Source: Methanothermobacter sp.
GTDB taxonomy: Archaea > Methanobacteriota > Methanobacteria > Methanobacteriales > Methanothermobacteraceae
Length of the DNA: 64,000 bases
Assembly (NCBI RefSeq): GCF_030055435.1
Contig: NZ_JASFYG010000006.1
Location: forward strand, 1-64,000
Reading direction: 5' to 3'
Positions 52,528-62,855 of this stretch are shown piece after piece; the first letter of the stretch is position 1; each line of letters starts with the position of its first letter. The notes under the pieces were generated by a model that was given only the letters and a program-made list of their open reading frames with translations, searched no databases and was not told the DNA's origin. A program made the translations under genes and the position numbers.

Positions 52528-53181
52528 ATGTATGAGGTTCTTTCGCATCCGCTGGAGGATGGTTCACCGGTTCACACGGCACTTGATGATGTGAGGATAT
52601 CAATCAGGAACAGGATACCTCTGGATGGGTATGAGAGCCACACCATCATCACATCCAACCATGCCGGGACCCACGTTGATGCCCCGGCCCATTTCATTGA
52701 GGGCGGAAAAAGGATATGTGAATACAGTATTGATGAACTTGTATTCAATGATGTCTGCACTGTCGACGTTGATGTGGGGCCAGGGGACCCCATAGGAAGT
52801 GGGGATATTGAGATTCCAGACTGCAACCTTCTCCTCATAAGGACGGGCTTCGAGTCGGTGAGGGGTGAGGACACCTACCTGCAGAATAACCCTTGGATCA
52901 CACCTGAACTTATTGATGACATAAGGAGAAACTTCAGGGACATCAGGGCCATAGGTGTGGACTGCATATCAATATCAAATCCGGAACACCCATCTGAGGG
53001 TGAGATGGCCCACCTAAGGGCCTTTACTGAGGACCCTGACTACGGGGAACCACTTCTCATACTTGAGGATATGAAACTGATGGATGCTCCGGAGGTTATT
53101 GAGAGGGTCTTTGTGGTCCCATGGACAATTGAGGGTGTTGACAGCGCACCATGTACCGTTATAGCGGAATTTCAGGTTTAA
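52528..53181 (+). CDS. Cyclase/kynurenine-formamidase-like metal hydrolase
   Basis: 217 residues. The cyclase family motif H-x-G-T-H-x-D-x-P-x-H is complete in HAGTHVDAPAH. These enzymes hydrolyse amides or lactones with divalent metal; substrate here unknown. AGGGAG precedes ATG 52528. Likely co-transcribed with the metal sensor and trmO. Confidence 0.87.
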   Translation: MYEVLSHPLEDGSPVHTALDDVRISIRNRIPLDGYESHTIITSNHAGTHVDAPAHFIEGGKRICEYSIDELVFNDVCTVDVDVGPGDPIGSGDIEIPDCNLLLIRTGFESVRGEDTYLQNNPWITPELIDDIRRNFRDIRAIGVDCISISNPEHPSEGEMAHLRAFTEDPDYGEPLLILEDMKLMDAPEVIERVFVVPWTIEGVDSAPCTVIAEFQV

Positions 53182-53208
53182 TTTTCAGGAATTCTGTGGA
53201 GGGTATCT

Positions 53209-53613
53209 GTGGAGATAAAAATAAGGCCTGTTGGATTTGTGAGATCCCCATTCATGAAGAGGGGGGAGGCACCCCACCAGGGTAGGCTTTCAATGGAGGA
53301 GAGCGAGATCCACATCTTCCCGCAGTATCGTGACGCCCTGGAGGGGGTTGAACTTTTCAGGTACCTCTTTGTTCTCTACTGGCAGCACCTGGCTGAAAGG
53401 GATGTTCTTAAGGTTGTCCCGAGGGGTAAAAAGAAGAAGAGGGGTGTTTTTTCAACAAGAGCCCCTGCAAGACCCAACCCCATAGGTCTGTGCCTGGTTG
53501 AACTCCTGGAGTCAGGGGATTTCCTCAGGGTGAGGGGCCTTGATGCACTGGACGGCTCACCTGTCGTTGATATAAAACCCTACCATAAGGATATCGATTC
53601 ACCCGGGGACTGA
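53209..53613 (+). CDS. trmO: tRNA m6t6A37 methyltransferase TrmO/VirR-like
   Basis: 134 residues. TsaA/TrmO beta-barrel: RPVGFVRSPF, HQGRLS, then FSTRAPARPNPIGL, the family signature that binds SAM. N6-methylates t6A37 in tRNA-Thr in bacteria. The start is GTG with GGAGGGTAT upstream. Final gene of the plus-strand set. Confidence 0.88.
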   Translation: MEIKIRPVGFVRSPFMKRGEAPHQGRLSMEESEIHIFPQYRDALEGVELFRYLFVLYWQHLAERDVLKVVPRGKKKKRGVFSTRAPARPNPIGLCLVELLESGDFLRVRGLDALDGSPVVDIKPYHKDIDSPGD

Positions 53614-53676
53614 AAGGTCAGAACTCCTTTTCACTGCAATTAGCAGGCAGTTATTGGGGAATGCTTAACGTCTGGC

Positions 53677-54165
53677 CTATTCATCAGTTCTGAATGCTGC
53701 CTCAATGTCCCTTACAAAGGGTTCTATCTTGCAGTCATAGACGTTCTCATTTATCTCCCTCTCGGTTATGGCGACTGTCTGGACTGGTTCCTTCCCGATG
53801 ATCTCGCTCATTCGTCTGAATGTTCTATCTGCACCGCTTCCACCGTATGTACAGAAGAAGGCAGCATTCTTTATCTTTGATGCATTTTCCCTGAGGTAGG
53901 TTCCTATAGGTACTGATGGATTACCTGCCCAGACAGGCGTACCCACTATCACGAGATCATAATCTGATGGGTCCTTTTCATAGGGTTCAAGTACAGTGTC
54001 CTTTCCCCTTGCAGCCTGGTAACCTGATTTTAAAAACCCTATGATACCAGTTCGTTTCTGGGTGTCCCTTATCTCCTCGATGTCACATTTGAGTTCCCTG
54101 GCGATCTGAGATGCCACCTCCCTGGTACGCCCGGTTCTTGAGTAATATACAACAAGTGCCTTCAT
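53677..54165 (-). CDS. Flavodoxin
   Basis: 162 residues. FMN phosphate loop YYSRTGRTREVA at residue 8, second loop GTPVWAGNPS and third TYGGSGADRTF. Electron carrier in the cytoplasm. Faces the noncoding region 54166-54631 at its 5' end. Confidence 0.9.
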   Translation of the reverse strand: MKALVVYYSRTGRTREVASQIARELKCDIEEIRDTQKRTGIIGFLKSGYQAARGKDTVLEPYEKDPSDYDLVIVGTPVWAGNPSVPIGTYLRENASKIKNAAFFCTYGGSGADRTFRRMSEIIGKEPVQTVAITEREINENVYDCKIEPFVRDIEAAFRTDE

Positions 54166-54300
54166 GGTTACTGGTATGTGAATGGGCGCATAAATAATGT
54201 TCCCTCTCTGTTGAGGTTAAGTGAGCCTAATGATCATTTCATGAATAGCCTGCGGGACCTGAAAATTGAAGTAATAAGGATCATTATTAGTATGGGGGGT

Positions 54301-54465
54301 AGCTTCCAGAGATTTAAAGGGGGGTTGTTAGGAGTGGAAAAACGGGGAGGTGCTTTTTTGTTTTTTTATCTCTGGAAGCTGATTTTTTTGGTGCTTTCAA
54401 CAGAACAAAATATCCCGGAAGTTGAAAGCAGTAAATTAGGGGGTGATGTGTGTATGAGACACACA
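54301..54465. other. Three consecutive inverted repeats in a noncoding region
   Basis: Stem 1: AGCTTCCAGAGAT (54301-54313) with ATCTCTGGAAGCT (54368-54380), 13 perfect pairs around a 54-nt G-rich loop, followed by a T7 run (54383-54389). Stem 2: GCTTTCAAC (54393-54401) with GTTGAAAGC (54421-54429). Stem 3: TGTGTGT (54447-54453) with ACACACA (54459-54465). A candidate structured RNA of either strand or complex operator. The long frame overlapping it (54178-54528) looks non-coding. Confidence 0.5.
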
Positions 54466-54486
54466 AACCTATATGTTAGAATTCTA

Positions 54487-54496
54487 GTATATAAAG
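54487..54496 (+). promoter_or_regulatory. Promoter of the methyltransferase gene
   Basis: AGTATATAAA is a strong TATA box; transcription would start near 54516-54520, at the edge of the first direct repeat, giving a leader of about 115 nt before ATG 54632. Confidence 0.5.
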
Positions 54497-54519
54497 ATTT
54501 CGGTTCTTTTGGGTGGTTT

Positions 54520-54606
54520 GCAAGCTAAGGTATCACATACAAAAACAGTGATGGGGGTCCACACATAAGTCCTCTTTACGGGGTGCATGCTAAAGTATCA
54601 CATACA
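54520..54606 (+). repeat. Pair of 23-bp imperfect direct repeats in a leader
   Basis: 54520-54542 and 54584-54606 are identical at 21 of 23 positions and share the core GTATCACATACAA. Start-to-start distance is 64 bp. Both lie in the predicted 5' leader of the methyltransferase gene. Could be regulatory protein sites or RNA elements. Confidence 0.55.
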
Positions 54607-54631
54607 ACACAATATAGACAGGTGACACATT

Positions 54632-55306
54632 ATGCCGGTTATAGTGGGGCCCCTTTTCACTGCACGCACATGCCAGGAATACATGAAGATGTTTGATCTC
54701 AGGATAAATGAACTTGAGGGGCTGCGAATACTTGACTGCCCAGCTGGCGCCAGTTCATTCACACCACTCATGGCGGAGCTCGGCCTTAATGTGAGGGCCT
54801 GTGACATCATGTATGGTGAAGATGCAGATAACCTTGGAAACATGTGCAGGGAGCACCTCATGGTCCTCACCGATGCACTTAAGAGGATCAGGAACAATTT
54901 TGTGTGGAGGTTCTACTCTTCACCTGAGGAGATGCTTGAAAAACGCCTGGATGCCTGCAGGTGCTTTGAGGAAAGCTACCGTGAGCGCCCTGAACTTTAC
55001 GTGAGGGGGGACCTCAGGGATTTACCATTTGATGATGATGAGTTTGATCTCCTTCTCTCATCCCATCTCCTCTTCATATATGACCACCGCCTTGACAGGG
55101 AATTTCATGAGAGGGCCATTTCCGAGATGATACGCGTCAGCTCAGAGGTGAGGATATACCCCATCGTCAAGGAGAACGGGAAACTCTCAGATTATGCAGA
55201 GAGCATACTGGAGGATAGAAGAGATGAATTTGATGCATTCACAGTCACAGTGGACTATGAGTTCAGGAGGGGAGGTAACATGATGCTTGTTCTTAAGAAA
55301 AAATGA
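54632..55306 (+). CDS. SAM-dependent methyltransferase, class I
   Basis: 224 residues. SAM motif I ILDCPAGASSF near residue 33, acidic motif II ACDIMYG, motif IV LPFDDDEFDLLLSSHLLF. Target unknown. AGGTGAC precedes the ATG. Unusual long leader with direct repeats and a structured region upstream suggests regulated expression. Confidence 0.83.
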   Translation: MPVIVGPLFTARTCQEYMKMFDLRINELEGLRILDCPAGASSFTPLMAELGLNVRACDIMYGEDADNLGNMCREHLMVLTDALKRIRNNFVWRFYSSPEEMLEKRLDACRCFEESYRERPELYVRGDLRDLPFDDDEFDLLLSSHLLFIYDHRLDREFHERAISEMIRVSSEVRIYPIVKENGKLSDYAESILEDRRDEFDAFTVTVDYEFRRGGNMMLVLKKK

Positions 55307-55390
55307 TGTCAGTTTTTTGTTTTTTATAGCTTATGATTACTGGTTTCGTCCTTGAAGAAAAGATTATATCAGCTCTTTTCCCCTGGAAGA

Positions 55391-57976
55391 TCATCTGATC
55401 TCATCCAGTATAGCCTGATGCATCCTCCTGATGAATTCTATCCGGTCCTCATACTTGAGCACATCCAGGTAACCCTGGGCAACCAGGTTAAAGGCGAATG
55501 GTGAGGGTATCCTCGTATCAACCTGCTTGATCTCCATTTCACCATCACGGATCCATTCAAGGACCCTGATGGCATTCTCGATGTCCATGTAGTCCTCCAT
55601 AACCTCCCTCCGGGCCTCCTCGAGTATGGGGAACCTGTCATCCAGTTCACTCACAAATTTAAGGAGTATCTTACCCCTAACCTGCTGCCTGCCAACAGAC
55701 TTCTCCTCCCCCCTGTACCTACGGAGTATCATGAGGGCACGGCCAGCGCAGTGCCTGAACCTGCTTGCAAGGGTTTCTGTCCTGTCAATGGCCTTCTTAA
55801 GTATCTCCCTGAGATTCTCAGGTTCAAGTTCCATGAATGACTCGAGACCACCCATCTTTCCCTCTGAACTCAGATAGAATCCATTATCAGATACAGATAT
55901 CATAACGTCCCGCCGGTAACGCCTTGCAATGACATAGGCAACAGCCCTTGATAGGGCGTCGTTAACCCTCCTTCCAAAGAGGCTGTGGAAGACTATGAAT
56001 TTTCTGCCCCCGAAGCCAGTGTAGTACTCAACAAGCATCCTCCTGATGCTGGGTATTGCCGCGTAGAGGTACTGTTCACGGAAATACTCGTAGATTGAAC
56101 CCGCGGCCCTCTCATCCACGTGGAGGTAGTCCATTATGAATTCTATTATCTCTTCCCTTGAACGCCCGTACTGGAACTTACCATCCATAATGTCCCTGAA
56201 GCGCTGTATGTCAACTGCAAGGTCAAAGGAGAGGGGCAGCTGCTCTGAGAACCATGATGGAATGTTGGGGGGTCCTGAGGCGGGGCTGACATTGACGGTC
56301 ATGCCCCTCGCATAGTTGAATCTGTAGATCTTCCCGCCGAGAACAAAGGTGTCACCCTTCCTGAGTTTCTCCATGAAATCCTCCTCTATCCTCCCCACGA
56401 CCTTCCCGTTGCACTTTACAACCGCAGCGCTCCTATCAGGTATGGTCCCTATGTTGGTGGAGTAGAGCATCCTGGCAAGTTTACCCCTCCTCCCGAACAT
56501 GTTCTTTTTGTGGTCAACCCAGATCTTGGCATAGACGTACCTCTCCTTGAGCTCAGCATACTCCCCTGCAAGGTAGCTGAGTACAGAGAGGTAATCCTCC
56601 CTCCTGAGGTTCCTGTAGCAGTAGCTGTTCCTTATAACCTCCAGGGCATGGTCAATATCCCAGGGGTTCTCAATGGCCATCCCGTATATGTGCTGGGCCA
56701 GGACATCCAGGCAGTTCTCGGGTACCCTTATGGAATCTATTTTACCCTCAACGGCGTTCTTGAGTATGAGTGAACACTCAACAAGGTCATCCCTGTCCAC
56801 GACAACTATCCGTCCCTTTGATTTCTCATGAAGCTGATGACCGCTTCTCCCGATACGCTGAAGTGCCCTTGAAACAGATTTTGGTGAACTCAAAAGAACC
56901 ACCAGGTCAATGTACCCGATGTCTATCCCGAGTTCAAGGGAAGTTGACGATACAACCGCCTTCAGCTCACCCCTCTTGAGTTTTTCCTCTGTTTCAAGCC
57001 TTATCTCCCTTGAAAGTGATGAGTGGTGTGCCATGATGTTTTCATCGGTATAACTCTCAGGGAAGCGACTTTTCAGGTTGTAAACCACACTCTCGGTCCC
57101 GCTGCGCGTGTTGGTGAAGATCAGGGTTGTCCGGTGTTCCATTATGAGGTCGTGGAGGATGTCATAGAGGGCATTACCAATTTCCTCAGGGTCAGCGGCC
57201 ACGATGTCATCAACCGGGCAGATGAGTTCAATGTCAAGTTCTTTAAGGTAGTTAACGTCCACTATGATGCAGTCCCTCTCCTCACCATAACTGTAACCCA
57301 CCAGGAATCTTGCAACACGCTCAAGTGGATGCACCGTCGCAGATAAACCGATCCTTGTGAAGTTACCGACAAGGTGCTGCAGCCTCTCAAGGCTCAGTGA
57401 AAGGTGAACACCCCTCTTATTATCTGCAAGGGAGTGTATTTCATCCACGATAACATAGCGCACAGTTGAAAGCTTTTCACGGAACTTTGGGGCCACAAGG
57501 AGTATTGAGAGCGTCTCAGGGGTCGTTATAAGGATGTGCGGTGGATTCTTGAGCATCCTGGAGCGCTCATAGCTGCTGGTGTCACCGGTACGAACAGCCT
57601 TCCTTATCTCAAGGTCCCTTCCCTCCTCCTCTGCAATTTCCCTTATACCCTGGAGGGGTTCCTCAAGGTTCCTTTCTATGTCATTATCAAGGGCCTTAAG
57701 GGGTGAAATGTATATGCAGTAGACGCTGTCCTCAAGTTCACCCCTATCCGCGAGTGTGGTGAGTTCACTGATTATGGAAAGAAACGCGGTGAGAGTCTTA
57801 CCTGAACCTGTTGGTGACGATACAAGGACGTTCCTCCCCATATGTATATCCATTATTGCATACTTCTGGGCCTCTGTGAAGTCATCAAAGGTTCTCTTGA
57901 ACCATTCGCTGACCCAGGGGTGGAGGACAGAATGTATCCTGCTGCTTGAGTATTTCTTCTTCTGCCTGACTATCAT
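55391..57976 (-). CDS. lhr: Lhr-type ATP-dependent DNA helicase (Lhr core)
   Basis: 861 residues. Superfamily 2: Walker [10 protein letters not shown] (about 53-61), DEIH box, SAT motif, motif [11 protein letters not shown], then winged-helix and the Lhr-specific beta-barrel domains. Lhr core proteins are 3'-5' helicases on branched and RNA:DNA substrates, linked to repair. ATG 57976 follows GGTGGTGAG overlapping the stop of the phosphoesterase gene. Operon with the phosphoesterase and a UbiA protein. Confidence 0.92.
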   Translation of the reverse strand: MIVRQKKKYSSSRIHSVLHPWVSEWFKRTFDDFTEAQKYAIMDIHMGRNVLVSSPTGSGKTLTAFLSIISELTTLADRGELEDSVYCIYISPLKALDNDIERNLEEPLQGIREIAEEEGRDLEIRKAVRTGDTSSYERSRMLKNPPHILITTPETLSILLVAPKFREKLSTVRYVIVDEIHSLADNKRGVHLSLSLERLQHLVGNFTRIGLSATVHPLERVARFLVGYSYGEERDCIIVDVNYLKELDIELICPVDDIVAADPEEIGNALYDILHDLIMEHRTTLIFTNTRSGTESVVYNLKSRFPESYTDENIMAHHSSLSREIRLETEEKLKRGELKAVVSSTSLELGIDIGYIDLVVLLSSPKSVSRALQRIGRSGHQLHEKSKGRIVVVDRDDLVECSLILKNAVEGKIDSIRVPENCLDVLAQHIYGMAIENPWDIDHALEVIRNSYCYRNLRREDYLSVLSYLAGEYAELKERYVYAKIWVDHKKNMFGRRGKLARMLYSTNIGTIPDRSAAVVKCNGKVVGRIEEDFMEKLRKGDTFVLGGKIYRFNYARGMTVNVSPASGPPNIPSWFSEQLPLSFDLAVDIQRFRDIMDGKFQYGRSREEIIEFIMDYLHVDERAAGSIYEYFREQYLYAAIPSIRRMLVEYYTGFGGRKFIVFHSLFGRRVNDALSRAVAYVIARRYRRDVMISVSDNGFYLSSEGKMGGLESFMELEPENLREILKKAIDRTETLASRFRHCAGRALMILRRYRGEEKSVGRQQVRGKILLKFVSELDDRFPILEEARREVMEDYMDIENAIRVLEWIRDGEMEIKQVDTRIPSPFAFNLVAQGYLDVLKYEDRIEFIRRMHQAILDEIR

Positions 57977-57981
57977 GGGCC

Positions 57982-58728
57982 TCACCACCCACCACCGAAT
58001 CCTGTGGATGAGGTGAACTCCATGAGGGCACCCACCGTCCCGAAATCGAAAACCTCAAAGTCCTCAACACCATAGACATGGAATTCCTCAAGCTCAGCCT
58101 CCCTGAGGAAGGGTGATAGTACAGCCTCATGGAGGATGTCGGAGCCCTCGCTTATGAAATTGAAGGATGGCATGACAACGAGGTTCATATCCCTGAAGGG
58201 CCCCAGGAGGAAGCATTTGATCTTTTCAACCCTTTCACCGCTTCTGAGACCCACACAGGGGTGTTCGTGGCCTATGATGATGTTTTCAGCGTCAAGTCTT
58301 TCAGGTATCACATGGCCATGTGTCAGGAGGAAATCGGCCACCCGCATGGTTTCATGGATCCCAATACCTGATATCCCGGACATGTGGGGTACGATGGGGT
58401 CATGATTCCCCTTGATCAGTGTTATCTCCCTGAAGTTTTCCTGGAGGTAGTCCATCATTCGCATGATTTCCCGGTTCTCCTGACGGCTCACCCTCCCGAA
58501 TTCATGCTTGAGGTCCCCATTTATGATGATACCTGAGGCACCCGATGCGTCCCTTATGGATTCTATTCGCTCAACTATCCTTCTGAACTGGAATCCCGGC
58601 ACCATCACCCCCTCACTGGTGAGGTACTGTTCGTACCCCAGGTGGAGGTCGGCTATTATCATCGAATCCTCAATGAGAAGTGACAGGTCACATATTTCCA
58701 GTCCATCCATCAGTTTAAACGTGTTCAT
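57982..58728 (-). CDS. Metallophosphoesterase linked to Lhr
   Basis: 248 residues. Motifs [28 protein letters not shown] and GHEHP are complete for a calcineurin-like nuclease/phosphatase. In bacteria a related enzyme is encoded with Lhr and a ligase in a repair cassette, so a nuclease partner of Lhr is a fair inference. Start and stop overlap both neighbours by 4-7 bp. Confidence 0.88.
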   Translation of the reverse strand: MNTFKLMDGLEICDLSLLIEDSMIIADLHLGYEQYLTSEGVMVPGFQFRRIVERIESIRDASGASGIIINGDLKHEFGRVSRQENREIMRMMDYLQENFREITLIKGNHDPIVPHMSGISGIGIHETMRVADFLLTHGHVIPERLDAENIIIGHEHPCVGLRSGERVEKIKCFLLGPFRDMNLVVMPSFNFISEGSDILHEAVLSPFLREAELEEFHVYGVEDFEVFDFGTVGALMEFTSSTGFGGGW

Positions 58729-59669
58729 TGCATCACCAGGACGCTGATGAGGTAGAGAAGGTCAAGGATCCCGAAGGCTATCAGTGAGTTCATCACAACC
58801 TCAGATCCCCTCACATTGACTTCATCTGGGTCATGGAGGTAATAATAGATGGAGGGAACTGTGACTGTGAGTGAAAGCAGAGCAATCAAAGGAAAACTGA
58901 TCCTGGGATCAAAATGGGGGGAGAACTCAAGAAGTCCCAGTGCAACCGTTGCAGCAGCCGCACTTAAGGCCATAACCCTTCTGGATGCTCTGACACCCCT
59001 CCTGACAGGAAACGTCATCTTGCCCCCCAGCAGGTCCTCCCGGAGGTCAGGTATCTCAACGTTTATGATGAAAACAAGCTGCAAAAGCATTATGGGAATG
59101 GAGAAGAGGATTAAAGGGGTATCAATCACGCCCATGATTACAGAGTAACCCATGGCAGGGAATATGAAGCCTGTAAGGGCTGTTGCAACCTCTCCAAGCC
59201 CCCTGTATGATAGTCTGGCCGGAGGGGCACTGTAAAACCATCCAAGCAGATTACCGGCAACTGCAAGGAGAAGAACTGCAGGGTTACGGTAGATGAGAGT
59301 GTGGATAACGGCAAGTGTCAGGGATACTGATATGAGAAGGACAGCGAATTTCCAGGCAAAACCTCTGAGTTCAGGGTGTCTCTGGAGAACCCCGCTTCCG
59401 CCAGTGTATACTGTTGCAGCCTCAGGGTTGTCCAGCTCAAAGTCATAGTAGTCGTTGCTGTAGGATACAGAAAGATGTGCTGGCATCACGATCGCATATC
59501 CCATGATGAACTGGTCAAGGGGGAGGTAACCCCTCCCTATACCTGCAAGAACAGCCCCTGTGGCATAGAGGATCAGGCCAGCACCGAGAAATGGAAGTCT
59601 ACCCAGTTTGATAACCTCAGACAGGAAATACCACCTGGAGTTTTTTTTCATGAAGTCCAGTTTATTCAT
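58725..59669 (-). CDS. UbiA-family prenyltransferase
   Basis: 314 residues, eight to nine membrane helices. First Asp-rich motif NDYYDFELD after SYS, second region PDLREDLLGGK. Transfers a polyprenyl group to an acceptor in the membrane; resembles MenA/UbiA rather than geranylgeranylglyceryl-phosphate synthases, but acceptor unknown. ATG 59669 follows TAGGAGGATG; longer frame less likely. First gene of the operon with phosphoesterase and lhr. Confidence 0.85.
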   Translation of the reverse strand: MNKLDFMKKNSRWYFLSEVIKLGRLPFLGAGLILYATGAVLAGIGRGYLPLDQFIMGYAIVMPAHLSVSYSNDYYDFELDNPEAATVYTGGSGVLQRHPELRGFAWKFAVLLISVSLTLAVIHTLIYRNPAVLLLAVAGNLLGWFYSAPPARLSYRGLGEVATALTGFIFPAMGYSVIMGVIDTPLILFSIPIMLLQLVFIINVEIPDLREDLLGGKMTFPVRRGVRASRRVMALSAAAATVALGLLEFSPHFDPRISFPLIALLSLTVTVPSIYYYLHDPDEVNVRGSEVVMNSLIAFGILDLLYLISVLVMQ

Positions 59670-59789
59670 CCACATCCTCCTACCGGCTGGTAATTGGTCT
59701 ATTAACATTTATATCGGCTGAGGAATAAAAGAGTATCATCACGGCTTATTATCACAGAATCAATCAGGTGAATTTATCAGGTGATTCTC

Positions 59790-60338
59790 ATGGCTGATAG
59801 TACCTTGAAGGATAGGATTGGCCTCATGGATTCAGAGGAAAAGATGAAGCTCGTGGATGAACTTGAACCATCAGAGGAATCTGTTGAAATACTGGTCGGA
59901 CTTCTGGAGGATGAAAGTCATCCTGTCAGATTTAAGGCTGCAGAGAAACTTGCAGAATTTGGAAAACTGTCCCTTGAAAGGCTCATTGAAATAATGGACA
60001 CTTCAGAGGGAGAGGTCAGGAGATACGCCACATTTGCCCTCAAGAAGATAGGGGATCCAGGAGTTGTGGATCACTTCATTGAGGCCCTTGAGGATGAGGA
60101 CTGGGGTGTGAGGAAATTTGCTGCAAGGTCCCTTGGGGAACTGGGGGATAAAAGGGCGGTGGAACCACTCATAGGTGCCCTTGAGGATGAGGACTGGGGC
60201 GTTAAACTTGCTGCTGTAAGATCCCTTGGCGACCTGAGGGATCCAAGGGCCATAGAACCAATCAAAAAGGCCAGAAGAAAGGGGGATAAGGACTTCAAGA
60301 AGGCCGCCAACAAATCACTTAAAAAGATCCAGTCATAG
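59790..60338 (+). CDS. HEAT-repeat (PBS lyase-type) protein
   Basis: 182 residues. At least four HEAT repeats of about 31 residues; two are nearly identical (EALEDEDWGVRKFAARSLGE and GALEDEDWGVKLAAVRSLGD), indicating recent duplication. Likely a protein-binding scaffold. GGTGAT lies 4 nt before ATG 59790. Confidence 0.85.
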   Translation: MADSTLKDRIGLMDSEEKMKLVDELEPSEESVEILVGLLEDESHPVRFKAAEKLAEFGKLSLERLIEIMDTSEGEVRRYATFALKKIGDPGVVDHFIEALEDEDWGVRKFAARSLGELGDKRAVEPLIGALEDEDWGVKLAAVRSLGDLRDPRAIEPIKKARRKGDKDFKKAANKSLKKIQS

Positions 60339-60470
60339 TCCTCTGCTTTTTTCGTGAAGTGTTCATCAATCACTTAATTCAGTAATATTGTTTATTGTAC
60401 TCCTCATGAAACTTTTATATTTTTTGAGTGTCATTATATAACTATATACAACATTTTAGCCGGTGGTTTC

Positions 60471-61946
60471 ATGAGGATAGTAATCGTGGGGGCTGGATTT
60501 GGAGGTCTATCTGCAGCAGCGCTTCTTGCAAGGGATGGGATGGATGTAACTGTTATTGAAAAAAACGAGGGGCCGGGTGGACGTGCAAGCGTCTACAGTG
60601 AGGGGGGATTCACATTTGATATGGGCCCATCATGGTACCTCATGCCTGACATATTTGAGAACTTCTTTGCAGAGTTCAAAAGGAAACCTGAGGATTTCTA
60701 CTCCCTGAAACAGCTTGACCCCGCATACAGGGTATTCTTTGATGATGATAAGGTTGTAGATGTCTCATCTGATATAGAAAGGAACTATGAACTCTTTGAC
60801 AGCTTCGAAGAAAACGGTGGCGAGAAGCTCAGGAAATACCTCAATTCAGCAGGTGAACTGTATGATTCCGTTGTGAAGGAGATGCTCTACAGGGACTACC
60901 GTTCCATCCTTGACTTCCTCAATGGTAAACTCCTGCTTCAAGGGATAAGACTCAACATACTCGAATCCCTTGAGCACTTTGTTAACAGACGCTTTGAGAG
61001 TGATGAGGCAAGAAAGATACTCCAGTACTCCATAGGATTCCTTGGAAGCGCACCGCAGGATACACCCTCCATGTACCATATCATGTCCCACATTGACATG
61101 ACACTGGGAGTTTTCTACCCTGAGGGGGGCATAAGGAGGGTTGCAGAGTCCATATACCAACTTGCACTTGAGAACGGGGCTGAATTCCACTTCAACGAGG
61201 AGGCCAGGAGGATAGAGGTTACAGATAAGATGGCCACGTCTGTTGTAACCGACAGGAACATCCACGATGCCGATGCAGTGCTTGTGAATGCAGATTACCC
61301 CCACAGTGAACTCCAACTCCTTGATGCCAACCACAGGACCTATGATGAGAACTACTGGAATTCAAGGGTACTGGCACCATCAGCCTTTGTAGCCTACGTT
61401 GGTGTTGAACGTACAGTAGACGCCCTTGACCATCATAACCTCTTCCTTGAGAGGGACTGGGCAGACAAATTCCAGCAGGTCTTTGACCCTGAGAAGGCCT
61501 CATGGCCTGATAGGCCATCATACTATGTTAATGTTCCCTCAAGAACGGATACAACAGCTGCTCCCGAGGGATCAGACACCCTCTTCATACTAGTACCCCT
61601 GGCACCGGGTATGGAGGATAACCAGGAGCTGAGGGAGGACCTCTACAGGAGGGTCATGGATGACCTTGAGAGGAAAACCGGTATGAAGATAAGGGACCAT
61701 GTGGTGGTGAAGCGCATATTCGCCATAAATGACTTCAGGGAACGCTACAATGCATACCGGGGGACAGCGCTTGGCCTGTCCCATACCCTCAGGCAGACCG
61801 CCCTCTGGAGACCGGCACATAAAAGCAAGAAGGTTAAAAACCTTTACTACACAGGACAGTACACCCATCCAGGTATAGGGGTGCCAATGACACTCATATC
61901 CTCCCAGATTGTCTGCAGGGAGATACTGGAAGAAATGGGTGAATAA
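60471..61946 (+). CDS. crtI: Phytoene desaturase (CrtI-type)
   Basis: 491 residues. N-terminal FAD motif VIVGAGFGGLSAAALLARDG and IEKNEGPGGRA, FDMGPSWY, and C-terminal NLYYTGQYTHPGIGVPM that completes the FAD site. Introduces double bonds in phytoene, or a saturase/related oxidoreductase. A tandem TATA (about 60433-60443) precedes it. Followed with 7-bp overlap by phytoene synthase. Confidence 0.88.
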   Translation: MRIVIVGAGFGGLSAAALLARDGMDVTVIEKNEGPGGRASVYSEGGFTFDMGPSWYLMPDIFENFFAEFKRKPEDFYSLKQLDPAYRVFFDDDKVVDVSSDIERNYELFDSFEENGGEKLRKYLNSAGELYDSVVKEMLYRDYRSILDFLNGKLLLQGIRLNILESLEHFVNRRFESDEARKILQYSIGFLGSAPQDTPSMYHIMSHIDMTLGVFYPEGGIRRVAESIYQLALENGAEFHFNEEARRIEVTDKMATSVVTDRNIHDADAVLVNADYPHSELQLLDANHRTYDENYWNSRVLAPSAFVAYVGVERTVDALDHHNLFLERDWADKFQQVFDPEKASWPDRPSYYVNVPSRTDTTAAPEGSDTLFILVPLAPGMEDNQELREDLYRRVMDDLERKTGMKIRDHVVVKRIFAINDFRERYNAYRGTALGLSHTLRQTALWRPAHKSKKVKNLYYTGQYTHPGIGVPMTLISSQIVCREILEEMGE

Positions 61947-62844
61947 TCTGGAATTCCATGCAAAAAGTTTTATGGGTGATAGGCTCTTGATTGATGAAAA
62001 AATCTATTCAATATTCAAAAGGGGAAGCAAGACATACTTCTACAGCACCCTCTTCTTTCCACCGAAGGTGAGGAGGGACGTTTTCATACTCTACAGTTTC
62101 CTGAGAAAGGCAGATGATTATGTTGATAGAATACCCCAGGATACCGAGGGGTTCTACGACTTTGTTGAACGCTACCGGGTGGCATCATCAGGCGAAAAAA
62201 CAGGTGATGTGGTTGTTGATTCATTCGTGGAACTTTCAGACAGAAAATCTTTCAATAAAGAGTGGATAGAGGCATTTCTAAGATCAATGGAGATGGACAT
62301 AACTGTATCATCCTACAGGACAATGGCTGACCTTGAGGAGTACCTCCTGGGTTCATCTGAGGTTGTGGGCCTCTTCATGGCATCCATCATGGGCCTTGAC
62401 ACTGATTCATACCCCCACGCCCGCTACCTGGGGAGGGCCATGCAGTACGTCAACTTCATAAGGGACATAGCAGAGGATGTTGAACTTGGAAGGCTCTACT
62501 TCCCGCTGACTGAACTTGAAAGATTTGATCTGGAGTCACTTGATTTAAGTGAGATCAGTGGAAGGGAGGATAATTTCAGGTCCTTCCTCAGGGCTCAGAT
62601 TGATATTTACAGGGACTGGCAGAGAAGGGCAGAGGAGGGTTACAGGTACATCCCCTACCGCTACCTGGTACCCATAAAGACCGCCGCCGACATGTACCTC
62701 TGGACGTCCAGGATAATCGAAAGGGACCCCCTCATAGTCTACAGGAGGAAGGTGAAGCCCTCAAGGGGCAGGGTGGTCTCAGGAGCCCTCCTGAACATGC
62801 TGAGGCTCATCAGACCCAGGTCACCAACTAAGCAGGGTATTTAG
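61939..62844 (+). CDS. crtB: Phytoene/squalene synthase (CrtB-type)
   Basis: 301 residues from GTG 61939, which overlaps the crtI stop; ATG 61972 is the alternative. Both Asp-rich motifs are there: DDYVD (in RKADDYVDRI) and RDIAEDVELGRLYFP. Condenses two prenyl diphosphates head to head, most likely geranylgeranyl diphosphate to phytoene given the desaturase upstream. Confidence 0.88.
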   Translation: MNNLEFHAKSFMGDRLLIDEKIYSIFKRGSKTYFYSTLFFPPKVRRDVFILYSFLRKADDYVDRIPQDTEGFYDFVERYRVASSGEKTGDVVVDSFVELSDRKSFNKEWIEAFLRSMEMDITVSSYRTMADLEEYLLGSSEVVGLFMASIMGLDTDSYPHARYLGRAMQYVNFIRDIAEDVELGRLYFPLTELERFDLESLDLSEISGREDNFRSFLRAQIDIYRDWQRRAEEGYRYIPYRYLVPIKTAADMYLWTSRIIERDPLIVYRRKVKPSRGRVVSGALLNMLRLIRPRSPTKQGI

Positions 62845-62855
62845 GGGACCTTCAA

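Noticed and set aside
54178-54528. 116-codon plus-strand open frame
   Set aside because: It spans the three inverted repeats and a promoter, has no ribosome site, and its product is of low-complexity composition; the noncoding reading fits better.
54520-54606. Two-repeat CRISPR-like unit
   Set aside because: Only two copies with mismatches and a 41-bp gap, no cas genes and a clear promoter context; a leader element is more likely.
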